NCBI RefSeq assembly: GCF_014648695.1
Contig: NZ_BMRP01000063.1
Location: forward strand, 1-37,073
Source of the DNA: Streptomyces albospinus
GTDB taxonomy: Bacteria; Actinomycetota; Actinomycetes; Streptomycetales; Streptomycetaceae
DNA length: 37,073 nt
Reading direction: 5' to 3'
How positions within the stretch are numbered: position 1 is the first letter of the stretch; each line of letters opens with the position of its first letter. A program made the translations under genes and the position numbers. Below the pieces are notes generated by a model. It did not search any database. It was not told the origin of the DNA and was given only the letters and a program-made list of their open reading frames with translations. Of this stretch, positions 1 to 8,070 are shown piece after piece.

Positions 1-219
1 CAGACACTCCTCGCAACCTGGGCCGGCGCCTGCCCCACCTGCCACCGCGACATACCCACCTCAATGCCAACCTGACCAAGCACTACTAGTACGTGTGGAA
101 CCCGGACCCGCGCGTCCGCCCCAGCCGCCCCGTGCTGGGTTCTCTGGACTGGACCGCGACCGGATCGTCGCTTCCTTCTGCGTGCCCCTTGCACGCGTGA
201 GGATCGGTCAGGTGGGCCG

Positions 220-365
220 GGAGTGGGGTGTTGGGGCGGGAGTCCTCGAACTCGGCCGCCGGGTCGGAGAGCGCGACGATCGCCCCGCCGATGCCGTAAC
301 GCACCGGCCGGGCCGGCGTGACGATGGCGGTGCGGATGACGATGCTGAGATCGGCCGCGTCGAAC
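220..365 (-). pseudogene. C-terminal remnant of chorismate-utilising synthase (pabB/trpE type)
   Basis: A reverse-strand stretch reads DLSIVIRTAIV, then YGIGGAIVALSDP, then AEFED. This is the signature near the C-terminus of chorismate-binding enzymes such as aminodeoxychorismate synthase component I (PabB) and anthranilate synthase component I. In the family it normally sits about 30 residues before the end of a 450-700 aa protein. Here the upstream residues do not resemble the rest of the domain, so only about 50 codons of the gene survive. The stretch after AEFED also does not look like a natural C-terminus. I call it a decayed fragment with no catalytic potential. PabB rather than TrpE is a guess from similarity to streptomycete PabB C-termini as I remember them. 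Confidence 0.6.
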
Positions 366-587
366 AGGATGATGCACGCGCACAACTCTGCGTGACCGTC
401 GGTCATGCTCATGTCGCTAGTGGCGGGAGCGGCCGTGGACGCAGATGTCTGGGATTCTCCAGGGACTTTTCTAGGACTTTCACGGCCGTCCCAGAGGGAT
501 CCCAGGGACTCTCCGCCGTAAGAACGCGTAACACGATCACTCGTTGCAGCGACGGTCGGCGGCCACTCGGCGAAGCCGCTGGGGGCT
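366..587. other. No recognisable gene
   Basis: Between the chorismate-enzyme remnant and the cupin gene I see no ORF with a family signature. Positions 1-219 at the window edge are similar: short reading frames end there, but none is recognisable. Confidence 0.4.
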
Positions 588-902
588 TCACAGCAAGCCG
601 GGCTCCTGCCCGGCAGTGAGCGGGAAGTAGCCAAGGAAGGTCACGTTCTCGTCCAGCGCGTCGAAGTGCGCGATGGGAACCCCGGCGGGCTCGAAGAACA
701 CATCGCCCGGACGCAGAATCACCTCGGCCTCGCCCTCGACCTGGAACAGGACCGAGCCCTTGACGATGCTCCCGAATACCGGCCCGTTGTGAACATGCCG
801 CCCCGCGGGGTGCCCCGCGAGAATATGGATGCGCCTCACCTCAACCCGCTCAGTCGCCAGTGCTATTGGCAGCCGTCCCTCCAGCAGCACCTCGCGGGTC
901 AT
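588..902 (-). CDS. Small cupin-fold protein
   Basis: This 104-residue protein is a single conserved beta-barrel (cupin_2-like). Cupin motif 1 is seen as HVHNG (H36, H38) followed by the glycine of IVKGSV. Motif 2 is seen as PGDVFFEPAGVPIAH with H79, so three histidines could bind a metal. The usual motif-1 glutamate is not evident, which leaves metal occupancy and enzymatic activity open. Small stand-alone cupins of this size are often isomerases, dioxygenase-like or ligand-binding proteins. The ATG at 902 is the natural start, although the upstream Shine-Dalgarno match is weak. It has no operon partner: a gene remnant lies downstream and an IS element upstream. Confidence 0.75.
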   Translation of the reverse strand: MTREVLLEGRLPIALATERVEVRRIHILAGHPAGRHVHNGPVFGSIVKGSVLFQVEGEAEVILRPGDVFFEPAGVPIAHFDALDENVTFLGYFPLTAGQEPGLL

Positions 903-974
903 CGGTTGCTCAGGGGTCGGGGCACTTCCCGTGATCGAATCCTCCTACGCCTCGTGATCAAGCCAGGCATGGGT

Positions 975-1825
975 CTACGAATCACACGTGTGGCTGTACG
1001 AGCCGCCCCGACAAGAGAGGACCTTCTTCAGCCGCCTCCAGCAGATGAGGCTGCAGCCCAACGCGAGCAGGCCGTCGTGGAGTTCGAGGCGCCGTTCCCA
1101 TCGGACGGCGAGGCGTTTGAACTGGTGGAGCAGGGCGAAGGTCTGCTCGACGACGTAGCGCAGCTTGCCCAGCCCCTTGACGTTCGGGGCGCCTCTGCGG
1201 GAGATCACCGGCGTGATCCGACGTTTGCGCAGTTCACGGCGGACGGCCTGGGAGTCGTACGCCTTGTCGCCCAGCACGGCGCCGGGGCGCCGACGGGGAT
1301 GGCCCGGCCGCCCGGCCACCGGCGGGATGCCGTCGACCAGGGCCAGGGGCTGCGTGATGTCGTTGACGTTCGCCGCGGTCGTGACGATGTGGAGAGGGGT
1401 GCCCTTCCCGTCGCAGATCAGGTGGTGTTTGCTGCCCGTCTTGCGCCGGTCGACCGGCGACGGGCCGGTCGCGGCGCCCCCCTTTTCGCGCGGACGTGGG
1501 AGCCGTCCACGCACGCGCGGGACCAGTCCGGCTCACCCGCCGCGTTCAGTTTCGCAAGCAGGATGCGGTGCAACTTCTCGAAAACCCCCGCCTGTTGCCA
1601 GCGGTCGAGACGTCGCCAGCCAGTCTGCCCGGAACCGAACCCCAGCTCCAGCGGTAGGAGCTGCCACGCGATGTCCTGGTGCAGGACATACACGATGCCC
1701 TGCAAGCACAGCCGGTCAGGCACCGGTTTCGGCCCCGGCGACCGCTTGGGCCAGGGCGGCAGCAGCGGCTCGACCAGCACCCACAAGTCGTCGTCCACGA
1801 TCCACGGCCGAGTCGTCACACCCAC
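975..1825 (-). CDS. IS5-family transposase, made through a -1 frameshift
   Basis: The DDE transposase is split over two overlapping frames. The first (start 1825) begins with the DUF4096-type N-terminal domain (PWIVDDDLW, LEPLLPPWP-like) and carries the first catalytic Asp in CVDGSHVRAK. The second (stop at 975) continues with PVDRRKTGSKHHLICD. It holds the second Asp in LGDKAYDS and the final Glu in YVVEQTFALLHQFKR, matching the IS5 Y-(2)-R-(3)-E-(6)-R pattern. On the coding strand the frames meet at a run of four A then six G (1477-1486), where a -1 slip joins them exactly. Two-ORF organisation with frameshifting is known for this IS group, so the split is probably natural rather than a mutation. 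All three acidic residues are present and the element may be active. Confidence 0.75.
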
Positions 1826-1857
1826 CCGAACGGTCAGATCGTCACAACAGCCACTCC
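975..1857 (-). mobile_element. IS5-family insertion sequence (IS427-like, two-frame transposase)
   Basis: The transposase reading frames span about 850 bp, the usual size for the IS427 group of the IS5 family. Possible terminal matches are GTGTGGCTGT at 988-997 and its near reverse complement ACAGCCACTC at 1847-1856 (9 of 10). This is weak, because the transposase stop lies at 975, outside the left candidate end. I could not define a target-site duplication, so the exact ends are uncertain. Confidence 0.65.
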
Positions 1858-1884
1858 CAACCCGAACCGTTCAGCAAGATCCTG

Positions 1885-2319
1885 TTACGAGCTCCAAGCA
1901 GGGAAGGCCCTGACAGCGCTGAAAGAGACGAACACGCTGGTCAGGGCCTGTTTCCAGCACTCGACGATGTTCACCGAGAGACCGCCGCGGGCCGTCTCCT
2001 TGCGCTTGACGCTCATGGTGACGTCGGTCTTCTTCAGCCGAAGGAGACGCGGTGGTGGCTGTCGCCGCGCAGCGACATCCGAGCCGAGGGGATGACCCTC
2101 ACGGTGGTCATCGAATATGCGGAGCTGACCTCCGCCGAGATACTGATCACCCGCGCCTTGCGTGATTCTGACGCGAGGTTGAGATTGGGAGCAGCGGAAT
2201 GTACCGGAACTACCGGTAGTACGAGGAGAACGCCCGCCCCGCTCTTCCGCCCCTGCGTCGATCATGCTCTGGAGCAGTGAGGGGGCGGCGTGCAGCGGTT
2301 CTTTGAACTCCTCATTCAT
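1885..2319 (-). CDS. Hypothetical protein coupled to excisionase-like gene
   Basis: This 144-residue reading frame begins with an ATG that overlaps the stop codon of the upstream excisionase-like gene as ATGA, which suggests translational coupling. The first 25 residues (NEEFKEPLHAAPSLLQSM) and a later stretch (KKTDVTMSVKRKETARGG) look protein-like, but the middle is not recognisable. In actinomycete integrative elements an excisionase gene is usually followed directly by a tyrosine integrase. This frame shows no integrase motifs, so either the integrase has been lost or this is a different accessory gene. The 3' end lies about 30 bp from the IS element. I cannot name a function, and it may be a degenerate frame. 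Confidence 0.35.
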   Translation of the reverse strand: MNEEFKEPLHAAPSLLQSMIDAGAEERGGRSPRTTGSSGTFRCSQSQPRVRITQGAGDQYLGGGQLRIFDDHREGHPLGSDVAARRQPPPRLLRLKKTDVTMSVKRKETARGGLSVNIVECWKQALTSVFVSFSAVRAFPAWSS

Positions 2320-2501
2320 GCAGCCTCTTGCTCGCGGCAGTTGTCTTCCAGCCAGGTCTTGATTTCGCCAGGCCAGAACCGCAGTTGTTGCCCCACGCGG
2401 AAGCTGGGGATGGCCTGCTTCTCGCGATTGCCGTAGACCCATGAGGTGGGCTTTCCGAGAAATTCGGCCAGGGCCGGCACGGTCCACATTGCTTGGTCCA
2501 T
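2316..2501 (-). CDS. Excisionase-like helix-turn-helix protein (AlpA/Xis type)
   Basis: This 61-residue protein is essentially one HTH_17 (MerR-like winged helix) domain. VPALAEFLGKPTSWVYG forms the helix-turn-helix, and IPSFRVGQQLRFWPGEIKTWL forms the wing and following helix. This is the typical layout of excisionases (Xis/AlpA) of actinomycete integrative elements and phages, which bend DNA at attachment sites and steer the integrase. The ATG at 2501 has a GGAAG about 11 bases upstream. The next gene overlaps its stop as ATGA. No integrase or replication gene is intact nearby, so it is probably part of a relict element. A stand-alone transcription regulator of the BldC-like fold is the alternative. 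Confidence 0.65.
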   Translation of the reverse strand: MDQAMWTVPALAEFLGKPTSWVYGNREKQAIPSFRVGQQLRFWPGEIKTWLEDNCREQEAA

Positions 2502-2767
2502 GGTTGTTCACTTCTTCCGTAGATCGGGAGTGCGACAGGATAAGGACGGATCACGGCCGCACCAAACGACCCCATGCAACGCCACTTGACCTTCCTGGGA
2601 TCGTCCTGACGAGCGTCCGCGAGGGAGTCGGCGCTGGGACTGCGATGACGCAAAGTGGAGAGTGAGCGTGTCGCGACCCGGGGCTGTCCGCGGGTCCACC
2701 CGGCAGTGCTGGAAACCAGCACCGATCCAGCACAACACCCCCGACCGGACCGGAATGGACGGCAGTG

Positions 2768-2822
2768 GAAGTCAGCACGAAGTCAGCACGAAGTCAGCAC
2801 GAAGTCAGCACGAAGTCAGCAC
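2768..2822. repeat. Five perfect 11-bp direct repeats
   Basis: The unit GAAGTCAGCAC occurs five times head to tail (2768, 2779, 2790, 2801, 2812) without a mismatch. A period of 11 bp puts every copy on nearly the same face of the helix, as in iterons or cooperative protein-binding arrays. The array lies upstream of the excisionase-like gene and directly beside a long inverted repeat. Confidence 0.9.
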
Positions 2823-3139
2823 GGCTCGGCTTGGGCTCGTTCGGAGTGAACAAGCCCAAGCCGTTGACCTGCATGTTTGCCACCCGGTCCGGCGTCTGCT
2901 AAGAACCCACATCCCAGTTCGACGGCGAACTCCTCACCCTGTACTTCCTGTTGGGCGAGCACGGGGTACCGCGGACGGTCGGCGAGTGCGGCGAGTTCCG
3001 TCGCCGTGGGCACGACGAGGCAGCCAGCGAAGGACTCGCTGTCGGCACGCCCGTCGCACGCCGGGCAGGCGGAGGCATGGTCCCCGCGTCCGGAAGCGGG
3101 TCCTCGTGGTGACTGCCGCCGGCAGTGTTCGTGCCACAT
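2816..3139 (-). CDS. Doubtful small ORF, possibly degenerate
   Basis: This 107-codon frame has a protein-like middle (CPACDGRADSESFAGC, then LAALADRPRYPVLAQQEV and EFAVELGCGF). Its start has no Shine-Dalgarno sequence, and its C-terminus runs through the 16-bp hairpin and touches the 11-bp repeats. The CxxC could be a metal site. I do not recognise the family. The rest of 2502-3520 has no better candidate, so this stretch is either a small unknown gene or decayed coding DNA. Confidence 0.25.
   Translation of the reverse strand: MWHEHCRRQSPRGPASGRGDHASACPACDGRADSESFAGCLVVPTATELAALADRPRYPVLAQQEVQGEEFAVELGCGFLADAGPGGKHAGQRLGLVHSERAQAEPC
2827..2863. repeat. 16-bp inverted repeat (hairpin)
   Basis: Arms 2827-2842 and 2848-2863 pair over 16 positions around a 5-base loop. 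The only imperfection (2838 with 2852) is a C-A mismatch in plus-strand RNA but a G-U pair in minus-strand RNA. The hairpin starts 4 bp after the 11-bp repeat array. It could be a terminator for minus-strand transcription or part of a replication or recombination site. Confidence 0.75.
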
Positions 3140-3520
3140 TCGTTGCCCGGGGCACGGAGAGCCACCACGACCGCGCTCAGCTGGTACGTACGTCGGTGCG
3201 CCGGCAGTGCGGCGGGCGGTTGCCCGGAGGCGATCGAGTCAGCGGTTCGCCGGTTTCGCTGCCGCGATCTCGCAGGTACACAGGTGAGGTTCACGGGGAT
3301 GGGCGGAGCGTCCGCGTCGCGCCAGGAGGGGCGACAAGGGCGGATATGGGACCGCCTGCGCGAGTTGCCCCGCCGCGTCCCAGAGGGCCTGCCCGCCAGC
3401 CCGGAACGCCGTCGGTAGCCCGGGAAGTCCGGTGCCATGGCGCGCGGTGAGCACGCGTTATGGTGCTCCCGCAATCCGTTCAGGCGTGCTCAGACGCGCG
3501 GGGAAGAAGAAGGTCTCACG

Positions 3521-5056
3521 GTGTCCGATCTGGGGCGACTGATAGCCAACCGCTACCGGTTGGTAGAGCGTGTGGGCCGCGGCGGCATGGGCACTGTGTG
3601 GCAGGCCGAGGACGAACTGCTCGGCCGACGCGTCGCCGTGAAGAAGCTGCACGTTCCGCCGCACCTGCACGACGACGAGGTCCAGCGGCTCTACGAACGC
3701 ACCCGGCGCGAGGCCCGCAGCGCTGCCCGGATCACCCACCCCAACGTGATCGTCGTGCACGACGTCGTCGACGACGAGGGCCTGCCCTGCATCATCATGG
3801 AGTACATACCCTCCGTCACACTGGGCGATCTCGTGAAGCAGCGGGGCACGCTGCCACCCGACGAAGTGGCCCGGATCGGCCGCATCATGGCCATCGCGCT
3901 CCGCGCCGCGCACGACGCCGGAGTGCTGCACCGGGACGTCAAGCCGGCCAACGTCCTCCTCGGGAACGACGGACGAATCGTCCTCACCGACTTCGGGATC
4001 GCCGCGGAGCCCGGGACGCCGTCACTGACCAAGACCGGCGAGTTGGTCGGATCGGTCCAGTACCTCGCGCCGGAACGCCTCCGGAGCGGGATCGCCGAGC
4101 CCGGGCCCGCCTGCGACCTGTGGTCCCTCGGCGTGACGCTTTACCAGGCGGTGGAAGGGCGCCTCCCGTACCAGCGGGACACCGCGATCGAGACGGCGTA
4201 TGCCATCGCCGCCGAGGCGTACGAACCCCCGCGCAGTGCCGGGAACCTGACGCCGGTGATCCAGGGGCTGCTGATGAAGGACCCTGCCGAGCGCATGGAC
4301 GCTCACGAGGCCGAGCGCCTCCTCGGCCATGCGGTCGCAGCCGGGACCGCACCCCTCGCTCCGCCCACGCGGCCGGAGCGTGTGGACGACCTCGTGGCCT
4401 CTGAGCCAGTGGGCAAGCGCAGCCGCCGCACGGCACTGTGGATTGTCTCGGCGGTGGTGGTCGCCGCCGTGACCGGCGGCGTGCTGCTGTGGACCAGGGG
4501 CGGTACTCCTACGGCGAGCGCCCACCCGTCCGAGACCGGCACCTCCAGTCACTCTCCGAACCCCAGCTCCTCCCCACCGCCACCGGTTCCTGCCGGATAC
4601 CACCTCAAGACGGCCGACCAGGGCTTCTCCATCCCCGTACCGGACGGCTGGACTCCCAAGAAGGTGCCCGGCGGTGAAGTCGCCTACATCGACCCGTCCG
4701 AGCGGGTTGGTCTGCGGGTCGACGTTGTCGAGTTCGCGGGGTCCGATCCTCTTCAGCACTGGCGTGACACCGAAGAGGCCCAGACACGTCGCGACAACCC
4801 GGGCTATGAGCGGGTCAGAATGGCTTCTACGACATTCCGGGGGCGGCCCGCAGGGTACTGGGAGTTCACCTTCCGCGGCCAGGTACGCCAGTTCCGCGCG
4901 GTGGAGTTGGCCTTCAGCGGCACCGATGGCACTCAGTACGTGGTCTACTTGTCCGCGCCGAACGCGCAATGGACCCAGTACCGGCCGGTCTTCGACACCG
5001 CCGTCAAAGGAATCCGCCTCCGTGAAGAGACGCCGGGAAGTTCCCGTCGGCCTTGA
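3521..5056 (+). CDS. Membrane-anchored Ser/Thr protein kinase (PknB-like)
   Basis: The 511-residue protein has an N-terminal Hanks-type kinase domain. It shows a glycine loop GRGGMGTVW (about 20-28), the ATP-anchoring lysine in VAVKKL (41-42), catalytic loop HRDVKPAN (137-144), magnesium-binding DFG (157-159) and APE (183-185). All key residues are present, so it should be active. A linker leads to one transmembrane helix (about 305-324), then a Pro/Ser-rich stretch. The roughly 130-residue extracytoplasmic domain (YHLKTADQGFSIPVPDGW to KGIRL) is of a type common in actinomycete kinases and may sense a ligand; there are no PASTA repeats. I chose GTG at 3521 because GAAGAAGAAGG lies just upstream and the kinase fold begins soon after. 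An in-frame ATG at 3437 would add 28 unlikely residues. The gene is monocistronic and converges on the SorC-type gene. Confidence 0.92.
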   Translation: MSDLGRLIANRYRLVERVGRGGMGTVWQAEDELLGRRVAVKKLHVPPHLHDDEVQRLYERTRREARSAARITHPNVIVVHDVVDDEGLPCIIMEYIPSVTLGDLVKQRGTLPPDEVARIGRIMAIALRAAHDAGVLHRDVKPANVLLGNDGRIVLTDFGIAAEPGTPSLTKTGELVGSVQYLAPERLRSGIAEPGPACDLWSLGVTLYQAVEGRLPYQRDTAIETAYAIAAEAYEPPRSAGNLTPVIQGLLMKDPAERMDAHEAERLLGHAVAAGTAPLAPPTRPERVDDLVASEPVGKRSRRTALWIVSAVVVAAVTGGVLLWTRGGTPTASAHPSETGTSSHSPNPSSSPPPPVPAGYHLKTADQGFSIPVPDGWTPKKVPGGEVAYIDPSERVGLRVDVVEFAGSDPLQHWRDTEEAQTRRDNPGYERVRMASTTFRGRPAGYWEFTFRGQVRQFRAVELAFSGTDGTQYVVYLSAPNAQWTQYRPVFDTAVKGIRLREETPGSSRRP

Positions 5057-5097
5057 AAGCCCGCGCTGTCGTTCGTAGCTCAACCCGGGCGCGGAGT

Positions 5098-6081
5098 TCA
5101 TGCGAGCAGATACTCGGCCACGCCCGTGTCCGTGACGATGCCGTTGAACAGGCCGGTCTTCAGAGCTGCCGCGGTGGCGGCGGCCCGCTGGGCGCCATCG
5201 GCCAGGAGAATGACGTCGGGTACGCGGCGCAGTTCCTCGAAGCTGATGGCGATGATCCGTTCGGTCAGTTCAGGGGCGACGATCCGGCCCTCCGCGTCGA
5301 GCAGGTGACCGGATACCTCGGCGCACGTTCCCAGACTCCGGTAGTTCTCACGCTCCGCGTCGCCGAGTGCGTCGTAAATGGTGGACAGCCCCGGTCCCCA
5401 GGCGCCGACCGTGATGACTGCCTTGGTCACCTCGCTGAACCGGCTGACTGCTTCGACGATGCCGGGATGCCGGCGCAGCATCCGGGCTGTCGCGCCGTCA
5501 GGCAGCAGCAGTGGTGCGTAGATGGGGTAGGCGACGCCTCTTGATACCGCCGCGGCTCGGCGTACTGCTTCCACGGCATTCGCGTCGACCGGCCGCAGCG
5601 GGGTGACCCCGCACAGTTGCACAACGGTGCACCGGGCCAGGGCGGTCAGTTCCGGGCTGAGTGCCTCGATCTCGGGGCCCCAGATGAGCCCGAGGACATC
5701 GTCCTCAGTGACGATCTCGGCAAGCAGGCCCGCTGCCACGGCGCCGAGGCGGTGGGTGACCAGCGCTGCACCGCCTGGGTCTTGTACCTGGGAGGTGAAG
5801 ACGATGGCGTGACGGAGGCCGTACCGGGTGCGCAGGGCATCGGATCGTTCGGCGTCCAGCTCGGGGGGCAGTCGGATATCCAACCGGATCAGACCGTCGC
5901 GGAGAGCGGTCTCCAGCATCCGGGCGACTTTGAAGCGGCTGATGCCGAACTCCGCGGCGATCTCGATCTTGGATTTGCCCTCCAGATAGAACCTCCGGGC
6001 CATGGCGGCCGTCTGCACGAGTTCTTCCGGACCCGCGTGGTGCGGGCGGGCTCCGGTCCTCGCCTTTTCCCGGGTACTCAT
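5098..6081 (-). CDS. SorC/DeoR-type sugar-binding transcriptional regulator
   Basis: The 327-residue protein has an N-terminal helix-turn-helix (about 36-58, KSKIEIAAEFGISRFKVAR) that matches SorC-family regulators. The remaining 260 residues form the sugar-binding domain, related to the phosphosugar isomerase fold, with motifs VLGLIWGPEIEAL, VVQLCGV, AVITVGAWGPG, EVSGHLLDAEG and the C-terminal GLFNGIVTDTGVAEYLL. Such regulators bind a phosphorylated sugar or polyol and control uptake or catabolic operons. I prefer ATG at 6081, with GAGG eight bases upstream, over an in-frame GTG at 6090. It lies 30 bp after the RsbW-like gene on the same strand and converges on the kinase gene. The polyol ABC operon nearby is a plausible target, but that operon has its own DeoR regulator. 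Confidence 0.9.
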   Translation of the reverse strand: MSTREKARTGARPHHAGPEELVQTAAMARRFYLEGKSKIEIAAEFGISRFKVARMLETALRDGLIRLDIRLPPELDAERSDALRTRYGLRHAIVFTSQVQDPGGAALVTHRLGAVAAGLLAEIVTEDDVLGLIWGPEIEALSPELTALARCTVVQLCGVTPLRPVDANAVEAVRRAAAVSRGVAYPIYAPLLLPDGATARMLRRHPGIVEAVSRFSEVTKAVITVGAWGPGLSTIYDALGDAERENYRSLGTCAEVSGHLLDAEGRIVAPELTERIIAISFEELRRVPDVILLADGAQRAAATAAALKTGLFNGIVTDTGVAEYLLA

Positions 6082-6111
6082 GGTGAACACCTCAGAGTCA
6101 TGACGGACACC

Positions 6112-6591
6112 TCAGATCGCGTGTGTGCCGGTCGTGCGCGGCAGGCGGGCCCGAACCCATTTGCCACCGCTCGGATCCCTGCCGGAGGTCCAGGACTCGG
6201 CAAGTGCGGCGATGATCGTCAGCCCGCGTCCGCCGTCGTCTCCCTGTCCGGCCGCGCGCTGTACGGGCAGGACCGCTGATCCGTCACGCACCTCGATGTG
6301 GAGCACATCGGGGCGCAGTGCCAGTTTGAGAGTGATCATGGAGTCCGGCCCCTGCAACAAGCCGCGTTCGGCCATCAGCAGTGTCGCCCCGTGGCGGATG
6401 GCGTTCGTCGCCAGCTCGCAGACGATCAGCACCGCCGCCTCGATGAGTTCCTCGCCCTCGTCCCACAGGCGCAGGCACTCCCTGGTGAAAGTCCGGGCCT
6501 GCCGGGCAGCGGGCAGAACCGCTTTCAATTCGAGCGAGGCGGAGGCGACTTCGGTATGAGGGGGCACGGCGCATTCGGCCAGAGCAGACAT
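6112..6591 (-). CDS. RsbW-like ATP-binding protein (anti-sigma/regulatory kinase)
   Basis: The 159-residue protein is a single HATPase_c domain of the GHKL type. The N-box is CELATNAIRHG (N63), the next motif is VRDGSAVLP and the G-box is DDGGRGLTII (about 118-127). Streptomycetes encode dozens of these small RsbW/SpoIIAB-like ATPases, which act as anti-sigma factors or anti-anti-sigma kinases or pair with conserved operon proteins. No sigma factor or STAS partner is adjacent, so its partner must be elsewhere. The start is ATG 6591 with AAGG close upstream. It is followed 30 bp later by the SorC-type gene and may be co-transcribed with it. Confidence 0.85.
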   Translation of the reverse strand: MSALAECAVPPHTEVASASLELKAVLPAARQARTFTRECLRLWDEGEELIEAAVLIVCELATNAIRHGATLLMAERGLLQGPDSMITLKLALRPDVLHIEVRDGSAVLPVQRAAGQGDDGGRGLTIIAALAESWTSGRDPSGGKWVRARLPRTTGTHAI

Positions 6592-6723
6592 TTCCTTGAC
6601 CCTTCAAGAAAATCCGCGATCCGCTTCGAGGGTGCCGCGTCCTCAAGGCGGGGTTCCTGCTGCAATGCGGGGGATCAAGGGCCGTGTGCTTCATGGATGA
6701 CACGAAGACTCGGACATCCCGCG

Positions 6724-6750
6724 CTGCAACTACTGCAACTACTGCAACTT
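6724..6750. repeat. Three 9-bp direct repeats
   Basis: CTGCAACTA occurs three times in tandem (6724, 6733, 6742; the last copy ends in T) in the gap between the ABC-transporter operon and the RsbW-like gene. It may be a binding array in the promoter region of the RsbW-like gene or a neutral microsatellite. The rest of 6592-6931 is comparatively AT-rich and contains no gene. Confidence 0.6.
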
Positions 6751-6856
6751 GCACTCAAACGAGCAATTGCGTCTCATATGTTCACTTGCTCTTCCATTAG
6801 AACTCGATGCCGGGTGAAGTCAATAGGTCTGAGGGGCTTCGATGGAAATTTTTCAA

Positions 6857-6923
6857 GAATTGAGCGCACGGTGCCCAAATGAGCAGAAAGAGGTGCTCTA
6901 TCGGTGACCGTGCGCAACAATTC
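6857..6923 (-). terminator. Hairpin just after the ABC-transporter operon
   Basis: Arms 6857-6872 (GAATTG-AG-CGCACGGT) and 6907-6923 (ACCGTGCG-CAA-CAATTC) pair over 8 and 6 bp around a small internal bulge. The 34-base loop contains a minor stem (GAGCA/TGCTC). The structure begins 9 bp after the ATPase stop codon. On the minus strand it is followed by an A/T-rich tract, consistent with termination of the operon. Confidence 0.5.
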
Positions 6924-6931
6924 GGGGACGT

Positions 6932-8014
6932 TCAGTCCAGCCGTTCGCCGGTGCCGGGGTGGAAGAGGTGGATTTCGCCCGTGTCGCGGAGCCCGGCGTT
7001 GACGGTCCGCCCGATGGCCGGCGGGGTGCGGCCGTCGACGCGAAGGACGAACCGCTGGTCCGGGGCACCGAGAAGCGCCTTGCCGTGCAGATAGGCATCC
7101 GCTCCGAGTTCCTCCACGAGTTCGACGGTGAGTTTGAAGCCATCCTGCTCCGGGCCGACGAGTCGCAATGCCTCCGGGCGGATTCCGAGTGTGACCTCGG
7201 TGAGGTCGGCGGTGGCACCGCGCGGCAGAGGGAGGACGACCTCGCCGAGGTGTGCTCCCCTCTCGCTCACGGGCACGGTGTGCAGATTCATCGCGGGCGA
7301 GCCGATGAATCCGGCGACGAAGGCGTTCGCGGGCCGCTCGTAGAGGGTTCGCGGGGTGTCGCACTGGTGCAGGACTCCGTCCTTGAGCACGGCGACCCGG
7401 TGGCCCATGGTCATCGCTTCCACCTGGTCGTGGGTGACGTAGACGGTGGTGGTGCCGAGCCGTGCCTGAAGGGCCGCGATGTTGGCGCGGGTTTCCACGC
7501 GCAGTTTCGCGTCCAGGTTGGACAGCGGCTCGTCCATGAGGAACACCGAGGGTTCCCGCACGATCGCCCGGCCCATGGCCACCCGCTGGCGCTGCCCGCC
7601 CGAGAGCGCCTTGGGTTTGCGGTCGAGGTACTTCTCCAGGTCCAGCAACCGCGCGGCCTCCGTCACCTTCGCGGAGATCGTTTCCTTGGGCACGCCACGA
7701 AGCTTCAGTGCGAAGCCCATGTTCTGCCCCACGGTCATGTGCGGGTACAGCGCGTACGACTGGAAGACCATCGCGATGTCCCGCTCCTTCGGGGGCGCGT
7801 GGGTCACGTCGCGGTCGCCGATCGCTATGCGGCCGGAGTCGATTTCCTCCAGCCCGGCGAGCATGCGCAGCGCGGTGGTCTTCCCCGATCCCGAAGGGCC
7901 GACGAGTACCAGGAATTCGCCGTCGTCGATTGCCAGATCCAGCCGGTCCACCGCCATCACGGGCGGTGTCCCCGGGTAGATCCGGGATGCCTGCTCGTAC
8001 CGAACCTCAGCCAT
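6932..8014 (-). CDS. Sugar/polyol ABC transporter ATP-binding protein (MsmK/UgpC type)
   Basis: The 360-residue ATPase belongs to the CUT1/MalK group. Walker A is GPSGSGKT (39-46), the Q-loop is at Q85, the signature is LSGGQ (137-141), Walker B ends FLMDEP (161-162 catalytic DE) and the H-loop is THDQ (H195). The C-terminal third is a TOBE/MalK regulatory domain, seen in FIGSPAMN and LGIRPEALRL. It energises uptake through the two permeases upstream. Streptomycete sugar importers usually lack their own ATPase and share a single MsiK, so a dedicated ATPase gene inside this operon is notable and is more typical of polyol systems. The gene is last in the operon, 56 bp after the second permease gene; the start is ATG 8014. 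Confidence 0.93.
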   Translation of the reverse strand: MAEVRYEQASRIYPGTPPVMAVDRLDLAIDDGEFLVLVGPSGSGKTTALRMLAGLEEIDSGRIAIGDRDVTHAPPKERDIAMVFQSYALYPHMTVGQNMGFALKLRGVPKETISAKVTEAARLLDLEKYLDRKPKALSGGQRQRVAMGRAIVREPSVFLMDEPLSNLDAKLRVETRANIAALQARLGTTTVYVTHDQVEAMTMGHRVAVLKDGVLHQCDTPRTLYERPANAFVAGFIGSPAMNLHTVPVSERGAHLGEVVLPLPRGATADLTEVTLGIRPEALRLVGPEQDGFKLTVELVEELGADAYLHGKALLGAPDQRFVLRVDGRTPPAIGRTVNAGLRDTGEIHLFHPGTGERLD

Positions 8015-8070
8015 GTTTCCTCACTCTTCCTCTTTCCCATGGAGCCGTCGGGACACGGGACGGCGGGGCA

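Noticed and set aside
1..90. End of an ORF reading CPTCHRD and similar fragments
   Set aside because: Too little sequence inside the window and no recognisable family, so no feature is claimed.
2768..2822. CRISPR-like array
   Set aside because: The repeats are 11 bp with no spacers between them and no cas genes are near.
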